This document shows positions 1-9,109 of a DNA stretch of 64,000 nucleotides, in pieces (position 1 is the first letter of the stretch; each line of letters opens with the position of its first letter). The DNA comes from Rhodopseudomonas sp. (lineage in GTDB: Bacteria; Pseudomonadota; Alphaproteobacteria; Rhizobiales; Xanthobacteraceae): positions 1-64,000 of the forward strand of contig WGNB01000051.1 in assembly GCA_016124795.1 (NCBI GenBank), in the 5' to 3' direction. Made by a program: the position numbers and the translations under genes. The notes below the pieces were generated by a model, which saw nothing but the letters and a program-made list of their open reading frames with translations, was not told the DNA's origin and made no database searches.

Positions 1-207
1 CCCGAGCGTGTTCCAGTCGACGCCCTTGATGGCCTCCTGCTGGTCGAGCACGCCGACGATGATCATGATGCCGGCGCCGGCGAGCGCGACGACGGCGCGA
101 TTGACGCGCTCCGACATGATGACGGCGTAAGTGGCGGCCAGAATGCAGGTCGACACCCACATGGCGTTGAGGCCGAAATAGACGTGAGACGCCGCGTGTG
201 CGGTCAT
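1..207 (-). CDS. Partial ArsB/NhaD-type (SLC13/IT superfamily) permease, N-terminus only
   Basis: The first 69 codons of a membrane transporter whose remainder lies before position 1. It starts with ATG at 207 (MTAHAASHVYFG). The N-terminus has a hydrophobic helix, then MSERVNRAVVALAGAG and a second hydrophobic stretch (IMIIVGVL), which is the usual opening of ArsB/NhaD or SLC13-like anion/sodium permeases. It lies 193 bp downstream of the permease at 401-1816 on the same strand, so the two may be co-transcribed. Substrate cannot be told from this fragment: arsenite, sodium/proton and dicarboxylate are all possible in the superfamily. Confidence 0.7.
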   Translation of the reverse strand, partial: MTAHAASHVYFGLNAMWVSTCILAATYAVIMSERVNRAVVALAGAGIMIIVGVLDQQEAIKGVDWNTLG

Positions 208-400
208 GACTAGCGATCCTTCAAACAGGCGCTAGCCGTCACATGCCGATGTCGCGCGTGACTTCGAACCGCACCTCAAAGACCGCAAGGTCGGTCATGA
301 GTTCCGGCCTGTCAATGTGTCGCACCGCGACCAAACTTCGCAGGCGGACAGGCCGAAAAACAAACGAAAATGTCGCTGAATAAGGCCCGTTTCGTTCGAA

Positions 401-1816
401 TCAAGGCTGATAGACCGAAACGAACGTCAACAACACGAAGACCGGCAGCAGGATCGCGCAGGACCACAGCATGTAGCCGAAGAAGGTCGGCATCTTGACG
501 CCGCGCTCGTTGGCGATGGCCGCGACCATGAAATTCGGCGCGTTGCCGATATAAGTCAGCGCGCCCATGAAGACCGCGCCCATCGAAATCGCGCTGAGGG
601 TCGGTGCGAGTTTTGTCATCAGTTCGGATGCCTCGCCGCCCGCCAATTGGAAGAAGACGAGATAGGTCGGTGCATTGTCGAGGAATGCCGACAGGATGCC
701 GGTCAGCCAGAAATAGGCTGCCTCATGCGGCGTGCCGTCATGCGCAGTGACGGCGTTCAGCAGCCAGCCGAAGGCGCCATCGTGGCCGGCGTCGAGCATG
801 GCCAGCACCGGAATGATGCAGATGAAAATGCCGGCGAACAGCTTGGCGACTTCGCGGATCGGTTCCCAGGTGAAGTCGTTGGCGGCGCGGTGTTCGTTGG
901 GCGTCAGCCACAATGACAAAAGCGCGATCACGATCAGCGCCAAGTCGCGGCTCAGGTTCTGCAATTCGATCGCGGTGCCGTAGATCGTCACCGTAATGCC
1001 GGGTTTCCACAAAGCCGACAGCAGGATGGCGGCGATGATGGCCGCGATCAAAGGCAGGTTGATCAGACCGACCATGCGCAACGGTCCGGCCGGCAGCGAC
1101 ACATCGACCGGTACGCCGTCGCGGCGGGCTTGCCACGTATCGATGACGACGAACAGCGCCAGCACCAGCAAGGCGACGAGACCGGTATTGAAGGCGAGAT
1201 GGGTCGTGGTCCAGAAGAAGTCGACGCCGCGCAGGAAGCCGACGAACAGCGGCGGGTCGCCGAGCGGCGACAGCGAGCCGCCGATATTGGCGACCAGGAA
1301 GATGAAGAAGATCACCACATGCGCGTTGTGCTTGCGGTCGGCGTTTGACTGGATCAGCGGTCGCACCAGGATCATGGCCGCGCCCGTAGTGCCGACCACG
1401 CTCGCCATGACGGTGCCGAGGATCAGCACCAGCGTGTTGCTCCAGGGCTTGCCGCCGAACTGGCCGGTGATGTGGATGCCGCCGGCCACGACATAAAGCG
1501 CGAACAGCAGGATGATGAAGCTCATGTATTCGGCGAGCATCGCGTGGACGAAAGCGTGACCGGCTTGTTCCGGTCCGAAGAGCGCCGCCAGCGCGCCGAG
1601 CGTCAGCACCGCCCAGCCGGCGGCGATCTTGCCGTAGTGGTCGTGCCAGATTTTCGGGAACAGCAGAGGGCCGGTGGCGATGCTCAGCAGAATGCCGGCA
1701 AAGGGAATGCCCCAGGTCGGGCCCATTTGCGCGCCATCGAGCGCAGGCGCGGCGGAGGCGGCTGATGGTATCAGGAGGGCGGCGAGCGCGAGCGGGATCG
1801 TTTTCGGGCTGGTCAT
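401..1816 (-). CDS. Sodium:proton antiporter / putative citrate-type permease (CitMHS_2-like)
   Basis: A polytopic inner-membrane transporter of the IT superfamily. I chose the ATG at 1816 because it gives a clean signal-like N-terminus (MTSPKTIPLALAALLIPSAASA). In-frame ATGs at 1837 and 1861 would add up to 15 polar residues. About a dozen hydrophobic helices follow. Conserved-looking family motifs include VGTTGAAMILVRPLI, NIGGSLSPLGDPPLF and FLDNAPTYLVFF, which resemble the paired re-entrant-loop sequences of NhaD/CitM-like carriers. It is divergent from the tartrate-dehydratase-like gene at 1927 with about 110 bp between, so it could carry that enzyme's hydroxy-dicarboxylate substrate. The family is usually annotated only as sodium:proton antiporter, so the substrate is inference. 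Confidence 0.8.
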   Translation of the reverse strand: MTSPKTIPLALAALLIPSAASAAPALDGAQMGPTWGIPFAGILLSIATGPLLFPKIWHDHYGKIAAGWAVLTLGALAALFGPEQAGHAFVHAMLAEYMSFIILLFALYVVAGGIHITGQFGGKPWSNTLVLILGTVMASVVGTTGAAMILVRPLIQSNADRKHNAHVVIFFIFLVANIGGSLSPLGDPPLFVGFLRGVDFFWTTTHLAFNTGLVALLVLALFVVIDTWQARRDGVPVDVSLPAGPLRMVGLINLPLIAAIIAAILLSALWKPGITVTIYGTAIELQNLSRDLALIVIALLSLWLTPNEHRAANDFTWEPIREVAKLFAGIFICIIPVLAMLDAGHDGAFGWLLNAVTAHDGTPHEAAYFWLTGILSAFLDNAPTYLVFFQLAGGEASELMTKLAPTLSAISMGAVFMGALTYIGNAPNFMVAAIANERGVKMPTFFGYMLWSCAILLPVFVLLTFVSVYQP

Positions 1817-1926
1817 GGGATCGGGCGTAGCAAGCATGCCGCCTGCCCGCAACCGCGACAAAAAGCGTTGGCAGTCCTGATCGGGCGGTCTATGGACAGG
1901 GCCTCCGCCGTTTACAAGAGTGCACC

Positions 1927-3099
1927 ATGCGCATCACCGCCATTCACGACATCGTCGTGCCGATTTCGTCGAAAATCGCCAACGCCTATATCGATTTCTC
2001 GACCATGACCGCCAGCGTCGTGGCGATTTTCACCGACGTGGTGAAAGACGGTCAACCGGTGGTCGGTTTCGGTTTCAATTCGAATGGTCGCTATGCGCCG
2101 CAGGGCCTGTTGCGCGAACGATTCATTCCGCGCCTGCGCGATGCCGCGCCGGACAGCCTGACCGATGCGCGCGGGCTGATCGATCCGGCCAAGGCCTGGG
2201 CGGCGATGATGAAGAACGAGAAGCCCGGCGGTCACGGTGAGCGCTCGGTCGCGGTTGGCGTGCTCGATATGGCGCTGTGGGATGCGGTGGCCAAGGCCGA
2301 AGGCGTGCCGCTGTGGAAGTTGCTGGCGGATCGTTACAACGGCGGCGTCGCCGACAAGACCGCCTGGGTTTATGCCGCCGGCGGTTATTATTATCCCGAC
2401 AAGGACATCAGCGCCTTGCAGGACGAGATGAAGCATTATCTCGACCTCGGCTATTCGACCGTGAAGATGAAGATTGGCGGCGTGCCGCTGGCCGACGACA
2501 TCAAGCGCATCGAAGCGGCGTTGAAGGTGGTCGGCGGCAAGGGCGAGCATCTCTGCGTCGACGTCAATGGCCGTTATACGCTCGATGAAGCGCTGGCCTG
2601 TGGCGACGCCATCGCGCCTTATGGCCTGAAATGGTACGAAGAGCCGCTCGACCCGCTCGATTATCTGCTGCACGCGGCCTTGGCGACGCGCTATGCGCCG
2701 GCGCTGGCGACCGGCGAGAATTTGTTTTCGATGCAGGACGCGCGCAATCTCATTCGCCACGGCGGCCTTCGCGCCGATCGCGACTGGCTGCAATTCGATC
2801 CGGCGCTGTCTTACGGCCTTGTCGAATATCTGCGGACGCTCGACATGCTGGCGATGCACGGCTGGTCGCGGCGGCGCTGCGTGCCGCACGGCGGCCACCA
2901 GTTCGCGCTTAACATCGCGGTCGGTCTCGGGCTCGGCGGCAACGAGTCGTATCCGCAGGTCTTCGCGCCGTTCGGCGGTTTTGCCGACGACACCAAGGTC
3001 ACCGACAGCCGCATCGCCATGCCGGATATTCCGGGTATCGGTTTCGAAGCCAAGAACGCGCTCTACGCGGTGATGAAGCCGATGCTGGAGGCGCGCTGA
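1927..3099 (+). CDS. tarD: Mandelate racemase/muconate lactonizing enzyme family protein, D-tartrate dehydratase-like
   Basis: 390 residues of the enolase superfamily. It follows the Bradyrhizobium D-tartrate dehydratase (TarD) pattern through its whole length, as I remember that sequence: NAYIDFSTMT, GYGFNSNGRY-like GFGFNSNGRYAP, NEKPGGHGERSVAVG and YAAGGYYYP. Expected active-site elements are present: K180-M-K182 (KxK base), D212 with N214, E238/E239 and E264 as metal ligands, and H321 in CVPHGGHQ. The reaction would be Mg-dependent dehydration of D-tartrate (or a related acid sugar) to oxaloacetate in the cytoplasm. Neighbouring permeases at 1-1816 fit a small uptake/catabolism locus. Another acid-sugar substrate is possible. 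Confidence 0.85.
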   Translation: MRITAIHDIVVPISSKIANAYIDFSTMTASVVAIFTDVVKDGQPVVGFGFNSNGRYAPQGLLRERFIPRLRDAAPDSLTDARGLIDPAKAWAAMMKNEKPGGHGERSVAVGVLDMALWDAVAKAEGVPLWKLLADRYNGGVADKTAWVYAAGGYYYPDKDISALQDEMKHYLDLGYSTVKMKIGGVPLADDIKRIEAALKVVGGKGEHLCVDVNGRYTLDEALACGDAIAPYGLKWYEEPLDPLDYLLHAALATRYAPALATGENLFSMQDARNLIRHGGLRADRDWLQFDPALSYGLVEYLRTLDMLAMHGWSRRRCVPHGGHQFALNIAVGLGLGGNESYPQVFAPFGGFADDTKVTDSRIAMPDIPGIGFEAKNALYAVMKPMLEAR

Positions 3100-3221
3100 C
3101 AGCCGGTCCCGCAAGGGTGACACGTCGGTTTGCGACGCCTAGACTGAATCCCAGGGACGTCTGAAATTGAAACGGACCGTCACGCCGGTGGCGCGGCGGT
3201 CGCCAATTCGACGGCGGGGTT

Positions 3222-4619
3222 ATGCGCAAGGTTATTGCACCGGTGATTGCGGCAGCGCTGCTGGTCGGCGCCTGCGCCAGCGTCTATAACCAGCCGCTGA
3301 ACGCGCCTTCGGCCAATCCATTTCACGGTGTTGTTCGCCCGGCCGAGGCCGCCGAATCCGGCGGTGCCGGTGCCCCTGGCCTGCGTAGCGACACGGTGAT
3401 CGGGCTCGCCTTCTCCGGCGGCGGCACCCGCGCTGCGGCTTTTGCTTACGGCGTGCTGGATCGCATGGCGCAAACGCCGACGGCAAGACATGGCCAGTTG
3501 CTCGATCATATCGGCGTCATTTCCGGCGTGTCCGGCGGTTCGATCATGGCGGCGTATTACGGACTCAAGGGACCTGCCGCGCTGACCGACTTCCGGGCGC
3601 GCTATCTGACGCAGGATCTGATGTCGCAGCTCAATACGAGTTTCTCGCTCGGCAACATCTCGCGGGCGCTGGGTGGCGGCGCCAACACCGACACCGCCTT
3701 GCGCGATTGGTTCAACGCGCACCTGTTCCACGACGCAACCTTCGCCAGTCTGCTCGAGCGGCGGCCGGTGACAATCATCAACGCCAGCGACATTTACAAC
3801 CGCACCCCGTTCCTGTTCTCGCCGCAGACTTTCGCCGCCGCCTGTAGCGATATCACGAAATATCCCATTGCCGCGGCGGTCGCTGCTTCGGCGGCGGTGC
3901 CGGCGGCTTTCGCGCCGGTGGTGATCGAAGCCTTCCCCGACCACTGCAAGGCGCCGCTGGCGCCCTGGATCGAACGGGCGGCAAACGATGCCGGCGCTTC
4001 GCCGCTGCTGCATAATTACGCCAAGGGGTTGAAAGACATCCGCGACGGCAAGGTGAAATACGTCAAATTGTTCGACGGCGGACTGATCGACAATTACGGC
4101 CTGAGCGGAATCACCATCCTGCGCGCCGGCCAGTTGACGCCTTACGGGCCGTTGCGCCCGGAGCAGGCGGTCAATCTGCGGCGCTTCCTGTTTCTGGTGG
4201 TCGATGCCGGCCAGGGACCGCAGGGCGACTGGTCGACGACGCTGGAGGGGCCCGCCGGCAAGGATTTGATCGCCGCCGTCGTCGATGTGCTGGTCGATGC
4301 CAATGCCCATGCCAGTTATGCCGCCTTCGAGGCGACGATGCAGAACTGGCGTAATGACATCGTGCGCTGGCGTTGCGGGCTCAAGCGCGCCGAGGCCGCG
4401 CGACTGCGCGGCCGCGACGGCCCCTGGAATTGCCGCGACCTCAAGATCACGGTGGCGCGGGTGTCGTTCGATCAACTCGACGCCGCGCGGGCCCGGCGTC
4501 TCAACAAGGTGCCGACGACTTTCACCTTGCCGGCCGACACCGTCGACGAGGTGGCGCAGGCCGGTGGCGATGCGCTCAGCGCCAATCCGGCGTTTCAGAA
4601 ATTCCTGAAAGACCTGTAG
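3222..4619 (+). CDS. Patatin-like phospholipase, predicted lipoprotein
   Basis: 465 residues. The N-terminus is a lipoprotein signal with lipobox LVGAC (Cys18 lipidated), so the protein is probably membrane-anchored on the periplasmic side. The patatin fold shows its oxyanion-hole motif SGGGTRAAA (about 65-73), nucleophile motif G-V-S104-G-G and catalytic D285 in FDGGLIDNYG, giving a Ser-Asp dyad. Expected activity is acyl-ester hydrolysis of phospholipids or other lipids. It converges with polA, and the stops are 8 bp apart. The true substrate and whether it is a toxin-like or housekeeping lipase are unknown. Confidence 0.88.
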   Translation: MRKVIAPVIAAALLVGACASVYNQPLNAPSANPFHGVVRPAEAAESGGAGAPGLRSDTVIGLAFSGGGTRAAAFAYGVLDRMAQTPTARHGQLLDHIGVISGVSGGSIMAAYYGLKGPAALTDFRARYLTQDLMSQLNTSFSLGNISRALGGGANTDTALRDWFNAHLFHDATFASLLERRPVTIINASDIYNRTPFLFSPQTFAAACSDITKYPIAAAVAASAAVPAAFAPVVIEAFPDHCKAPLAPWIERAANDAGASPLLHNYAKGLKDIRDGKVKYVKLFDGGLIDNYGLSGITILRAGQLTPYGPLRPEQAVNLRRFLFLVVDAGQGPQGDWSTTLEGPAGKDLIAAVVDVLVDANAHASYAAFEATMQNWRNDIVRWRCGLKRAEAARLRGRDGPWNCRDLKITVARVSFDQLDAARARRLNKVPTTFTLPADTVDEVAQAGGDALSANPAFQKFLKDL

Positions 4620-4627
4620 CGCAGGCC

Positions 4628-7600
4628 TTAATGCGCCTCGTCCCAGTTGTCGGCGGCGCGGGCCTCGACCTGTAACGGCACATGCAGCGACACCGCCGGG
4701 TGCGGGGCCTCGACCATGACACGCTGCACGACCGGAATGGTCTTGGCGACCTCGCCTTCTGGCACCTCGAAGATCAGTTCGTCGTGCACCTGCAGCAGCA
4801 TCATCGCCTTGAGTTTCGCCTTGGTCAGTTCGCCTTCCATGCGCAGCATGGCGCGGCGGATGATGTCCGCGGCCGTGCCTTGCAGGCGTGCATTGATGGC
4901 GGCGCGTTCGTTGAAGGCGCGCAGCGACGGGTTGGAAGCCTTGATGTCCGGGTAATGACACTTGCGGCCGAACAGCGTCAGCACATAGCCGTTTGCCCGG
5001 CAGAACTCCTTGGTTTCGTCCATGTAGTCGCGGATGCCGGGGAAGCGTTCGAAATATTTCTTGATGTAGTCGCCGGCTTCCGAGCGCTCGATGCCGAGCT
5101 GGTTGGCCAGACCGAAGGCCGAGATGCCGTAGATGATGCCGAAATTGATCGCCTTGGCGCGGCGGCGGATTTCGCTCGGCATGTCCTTGACCGGCACGCC
5201 GAACATTTCCGACGCCGTCATGGCGTGAATGTCGATGCCGTCGAGGAAGGCCTGGCGTAGCGTCGGCACATTGGCGACTTCCGACAGCAGCCGCAGCTCG
5301 ATTTGCGAGTAGTCGGCCGACACCAGCTTCATGCCGGGGGCGGCGACGAAGGCCTTGCGGATCTTGCGGCCTTCCTCGGTGCGCACCGGGATGTTCTGCA
5401 AGTTCGGCTCCGACGACGACAGCCGTCCGGTCGAGGTCGCGGCCAGCGCGTAGGACGTATGCACGCGATGGGTTGTCGGGTTGACGTGGTTCGGCAGCGC
5501 TTCGGTATAGGTCGAGCGCAGCTTGGACACCTGACGCCAGTCGAGAATCTTGCGCGGCAGCTCGTGCTGCTCGGCCAGTTCCTCGAGCTCGCGCGCGCCG
5601 GTCGACCATTGCCCGGTCTTGGTCTTGGTGCCGCCGGGCAGTGCCAGCTTGCCGAACAGGATGTCGCCGATCTGCTTCGGGGAACCGGGATTGAGCGGTT
5701 CGCCGGCCAGCTCCTGGATTTCCGCTTCGAGCGCGGCCTGCTTCTGGGCGAATTCGCCGGACAATCGCGAGAGGGTCTGCCGGTCGATTGAAATGCCGCG
5801 CCGTTCCATTCGCGCCAGCACGTCCGGCATCGCCCGCTCCAGCGTCTGATAGACGGTGGCGACCTGCTCGGCGGCCATGCGCGGCTTGAGCGCCGACCAC
5901 AGCCGCAAGGTCACATCGGCGTCCTCGGCGGCATATTCGCTCGCCTTGTCGATGGCGACGAGATCGAAGCTGATCTGGGTTTTGCCGGAACCCGCGACGT
6001 CCTTGAAATGGATGGTGTCGTGGTTGAGCCAGCGCTTGGCCAGATCGTCCATGCCGTGGCCGCCTTTGCCGGCGTCCAGCACATAGGAAATCAGCATGGT
6101 GTCGTCGTAGCCGTCGATCTCGATTCCGCGTTGCGCGAACACCAGCCAATCGTATTTCATGTTCTGTGCGACCTTGAGGACGCCTTTGTCCTGCAAGAGC
6201 GGCTTGAGGACCTTCAGCGCGTCGGCTTCCGGAATCTGGTCGGCGCTGAGTTTCGCTTCGGGCGCGAACAGGTCGCCGCCGCCGGCCGTGCCGCCGTCCT
6301 TGTGGCCGAGCGGAACGTAGCAGGCTTCATTCGGCGCGACCGCCAGCGAGAAGCCGCATAATTCGGCGGTCATCGGATCGAGGCTGGTGGTTTCGGTGTC
6401 GACCGCGACGACGCCAAGGTCGTAGGCGCGGGCGATCCATTCCTTCAGCCGTGGCAGCGTGCGCACGCATTCGTACTTTGACCGGTCGATCCTGGCGGTG
6501 CGGGCGCGTTCGGCGCGGGCTTGCGCCAGCGAGATCGGCGTCAGCGCGCCGGGTTCGGCCGGCGCAGCGGTGCTTTTCTCCGGGCTCGATGTCGCCTTGT
6601 CGGCGGGGCCCGGCGCGCCGAGATCGAGCTGTCCGCCGGATGTCAGCTTGTCGTCGGCTTCAACCGAGCCGGCGTCGATGCCGCTCTTGTCGGCGACGCG
6701 CCGAGTGATGGTGTTGAACTCCATCGCTTTCAGGAACGCGATCAGGTGCCGGTAGTCGGGCTCGTGCACCGCAAGCTGGTCGACCTCGACGTCAAGCGGC
6801 ACGTTCTGGTCGAGCGTTACCAGCCGCTTCGAGATCCGCGCGATCTCGGCGTTGTCGATCAGCGTCTGGCGGCGCTTGTCCTGTTTGATCTCGGAGGCGC
6901 GTGATAGAAGCGTTTCGAGGTCGCCGTACTCGCCGATCAATTGCGCGGCGGTCTTGACGCCGATGCCGGGCACGCCCGGCACATTGTCCGAGGTGTCGCC
7001 GATCAGCGCCTGCACCTCGATCACCTTGTCAGGGCCGACGCCGAATTTCTCGATCACCTCGGCGGCGCCGATGCGCTTGTCCTTCATGGTATCGTACATC
7101 GTGACGCCATTGCCGACGAGCTGCATCAGGTCCTTGTCGGAGGAGACGATGGTGGTTGTCGCTTTCGCTTCGGTGGCGAGCCGCGCATAGGTCGCGATCA
7201 GGTCGTCGGCCTCGAAGCCGGCCTGTTCGAGGCAGGGAATCTGGAAGGCGTGCACGGCCTCGCGGATCAGCGGGAACTGCGGCCGCAGGTCTTCCGGCGC
7301 TTCCGGGCGGTGCGCCTTGTATTCGGGATAGAACTCGGTGCGGAAGGTCTTTTCCGACTTGTCGAACACCACGGCGAGATGGGTCGGCTGGTCGTCCTTC
7401 ATTTCGGCCAGCAGCTTCCACAACATGTTGCAGAAGCCGAGCACGGCGTTGACTTGCAGGCCGTCGGATTTGCGGGTCAGCGGCGGCAGCGCGTGATAGG
7501 CGCGGAAAATGTAGCCGGAACCGTCGACCAGAAAGAGGTGGTCGCCTTTTTTCAGCGGCCGCGCCGCCGGATTATACGGCACCGGCGCATCGTGTGCCGG

Positions 7601-7690
7601 CTTGGCGGCCGATGGGGCGGATTTCGCCGCTTTCGGCGTCTCGGCCTTGGCTTTCGGGGCGGACTTCTTGGTCTTGGGTGATGTTGGCAT
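4628..7690 (-). CDS. polA: DNA polymerase I
   Basis: 1020 residues, longer than the usual 920-930 because of a Lys/Ala/Pro-rich N-terminal tail of about 48 residues and a variable linker before the proofreading domain. The 5'-3' nuclease starts at LFLVDGSGYIFRAYHA (about 53-67). The 3'-5' exonuclease has VAVDTETTSLD near residue 430, so its DxE metal site is kept and proofreading is probably active. The polymerase domain has SADYSQIELR (about 790), RRAKAINFGIIYG (about 846) and LQVHDELIFEVP (about 966). It fills gaps, removes Okazaki primers and takes part in excision repair. Start ATG at 7690; the next in-frame Met would remove part of the nuclease domain. Confidence 0.97.
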   Translation of the reverse strand: MPTSPKTKKSAPKAKAETPKAAKSAPSAAKPAHDAPVPYNPAARPLKKGDHLFLVDGSGYIFRAYHALPPLTRKSDGLQVNAVLGFCNMLWKLLAEMKDDQPTHLAVVFDKSEKTFRTEFYPEYKAHRPEAPEDLRPQFPLIREAVHAFQIPCLEQAGFEADDLIATYARLATEAKATTTIVSSDKDLMQLVGNGVTMYDTMKDKRIGAAEVIEKFGVGPDKVIEVQALIGDTSDNVPGVPGIGVKTAAQLIGEYGDLETLLSRASEIKQDKRRQTLIDNAEIARISKRLVTLDQNVPLDVEVDQLAVHEPDYRHLIAFLKAMEFNTITRRVADKSGIDAGSVEADDKLTSGGQLDLGAPGPADKATSSPEKSTAAPAEPGALTPISLAQARAERARTARIDRSKYECVRTLPRLKEWIARAYDLGVVAVDTETTSLDPMTAELCGFSLAVAPNEACYVPLGHKDGGTAGGGDLFAPEAKLSADQIPEADALKVLKPLLQDKGVLKVAQNMKYDWLVFAQRGIEIDGYDDTMLISYVLDAGKGGHGMDDLAKRWLNHDTIHFKDVAGSGKTQISFDLVAIDKASEYAAEDADVTLRLWSALKPRMAAEQVATVYQTLERAMPDVLARMERRGISIDRQTLSRLSGEFAQKQAALEAEIQELAGEPLNPGSPKQIGDILFGKLALPGGTKTKTGQWSTGARELEELAEQHELPRKILDWRQVSKLRSTYTEALPNHVNPTTHRVHTSYALAATSTGRLSSSEPNLQNIPVRTEEGRKIRKAFVAAPGMKLVSADYSQIELRLLSEVANVPTLRQAFLDGIDIHAMTASEMFGVPVKDMPSEIRRRAKAINFGIIYGISAFGLANQLGIERSEAGDYIKKYFERFPGIRDYMDETKEFCRANGYVLTLFGRKCHYPDIKASNPSLRAFNERAAINARLQGTAADIIRRAMLRMEGELTKAKLKAMMLLQVHDELIFEVPEGEVAKTIPVVQRVMVEAPHPAVSLHVPLQVEARAADNWDEAH

Positions 7691-7808
7691 GGCGGGAATG
7701 TGGGCCGCCGGGCCGTGTTAATCAATGCGTGGATGGCGGGCTGTGGATGCCTTTGCCCGTTACGCCGAGGGGCCGGCGTCGCCGGTCGCCTCGGGACGCC
7801 GCGTCAGG

Positions 7809-8882
7809 CTATTCCGCCGGCTGAAGCGCCAGTGCCAGCCGGGCCTTGGGTACCGGCTTCGGCGTCAGCCAGAACATCGCCGGCCGTTCGAACAGGAACT
7901 TCAGGAATGTGCCGCGCACCGCCCAGAACAACAGCAGCGAGCAGATCACGCCGGAGGCGGTGACCAGCACCGAGATGGTGCCGATGCTGGTGACGATGCC
8001 GGTTTTCAACAACAGTTCGCGGGTCACGGCCATCGGCAGGAAGAAGGCCAGATAGACGACGATCGAGTTGCGGCCGCAGTAGCGCAGCGGCTTGAACACG
8101 TCATGCAGCGCCAGCAGCGACGAGATGGTAGCGACCGCGGCGGCGCCAATCAGGCCCATGCCGAGCGAATAGAACGGCAGCGGCGCGAGGCCGACATGCA
8201 CCATGGTGGCGTTGAACACGCCCCAGACCATCAGACCGCCGAGCGCCAGCCACGGTTTGCTCTGCGCGCGCGCGGTCAGCGCGAAGATGTAACGGGCGGC
8301 GATGTAGCCGGTATAGAAATAGACAAAGCGAGCGGCGAACTCGTCCGGGACCATCCAGCCGGTTTCGAGGTGCGAGACTTCCAGCGCTGCGCCGGCGAGC
8401 CAGATGATCGGCCAAGGCACGCGCTTCGTCAGCTTCACGAAGACGAAGAAAATCGGCAGCAGGTAGATGAACCACAGCGTGCCGAAGGGGTCGATCAGCG
8501 ACATCAGATAGATCCGCGCCAGTTCGGCCACGCCAACATCCGCCACGTAGGCCGGCGCCTTGACGACGAATTGGATCGTCATCCACAGCAAATAAAAATA
8601 ACCGAAATGCACGACCTTCCGGTCGAGGTAAACGCGCCAGTCGCGATCGATGACGTTGGCCAGGAACAGCCCCGAAATCATGAAGAAGTCGGGCATGCGG
8701 AACGGCCGGGCGAACTCGACTAAAGGATGAAGCCAGCCGTCCTGTCCGGCGGCAGCCTCGACGCCGAGGGTCGAGTGCATCATCACCACGAAAACGATGC
8801 AAAAGCCCTTGGCGTAATCGACCCAGTCGACCCGGCCATTGCCGCCGAAGCCGTTCATGGCATTATGCTGATGGCTGGTCAT
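7809..8882 (-). CDS. Acyltransferase family 3 (OafA/YrhL-type) membrane protein
   Basis: 357 residues with about ten hydrophobic helices. The N-terminus has the hallmark of the family: RVDWVDYAKGFCIVFVVMMHS with the invariant His36 at the end of helix 1. Family members transfer acetyl or other acyl groups to cell-surface polysaccharides, lipids or sugars at the inner membrane. It is divergent from UDP-glucose 6-dehydrogenase (9110), which makes precursor for uronic-acid polysaccharides. A shared role in surface glycan decoration is plausible but not shown. An alternative start is the Met at codon 9. Confidence 0.85.
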   Translation of the reverse strand: MTSHQHNAMNGFGGNGRVDWVDYAKGFCIVFVVMMHSTLGVEAAAGQDGWLHPLVEFARPFRMPDFFMISGLFLANVIDRDWRVYLDRKVVHFGYFYLLWMTIQFVVKAPAYVADVGVAELARIYLMSLIDPFGTLWFIYLLPIFFVFVKLTKRVPWPIIWLAGAALEVSHLETGWMVPDEFAARFVYFYTGYIAARYIFALTARAQSKPWLALGGLMVWGVFNATMVHVGLAPLPFYSLGMGLIGAAAVATISSLLALHDVFKPLRYCGRNSIVVYLAFFLPMAVTRELLLKTGIVTSIGTISVLVTASGVICSLLLFWAVRGTFLKFLFERPAMFWLTPKPVPKARLALALQPAE

Positions 8883-8932
8883 TTTTGCTGCCGTTCATGA
8901 TGATCTTATGACAGAAGGCCGTTTCGGTATGG

Positions 8933-8950
8933 TTTAGGCGATTGCCTAAA
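8933..8950. promoter_or_regulatory. Inverted repeat, possible operator
   Basis: TTTAGGC at 8933-8939 and its exact complement GCCTAAA at 8944-8950 are separated by four bases. It lies in the 227-bp gap between the divergent acyltransferase and ugd genes, nearer to the acyltransferase start. The size (7-4-7) fits a dimeric regulator. I do not recognise the regulator, and no T-run follows that would make it a terminator. Confidence 0.45.
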
Positions 8951-9109
8951 ATGCAACCGATCCGGCCGCTCGTATGGCGCCGCGGCGTCTGTTATGAAAT
9001 AGGATGGGCGGCATTGGACGTAAATGGTTAACTATCCTGGCAACGGTTTTGCTTGATGGGCTGGTTAATCGGACTTGTTAATAGTGGCCATTGAAACGGA
9101 TTTATTGAA

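Noticed and set aside
3180-6149. 989-codon open frame on the minus strand
   Set aside because: It runs antisense to the patatin gene and in another frame of polA. Its translation is Arg/Pro/His-rich with no domain, a typical high-GC shadow.
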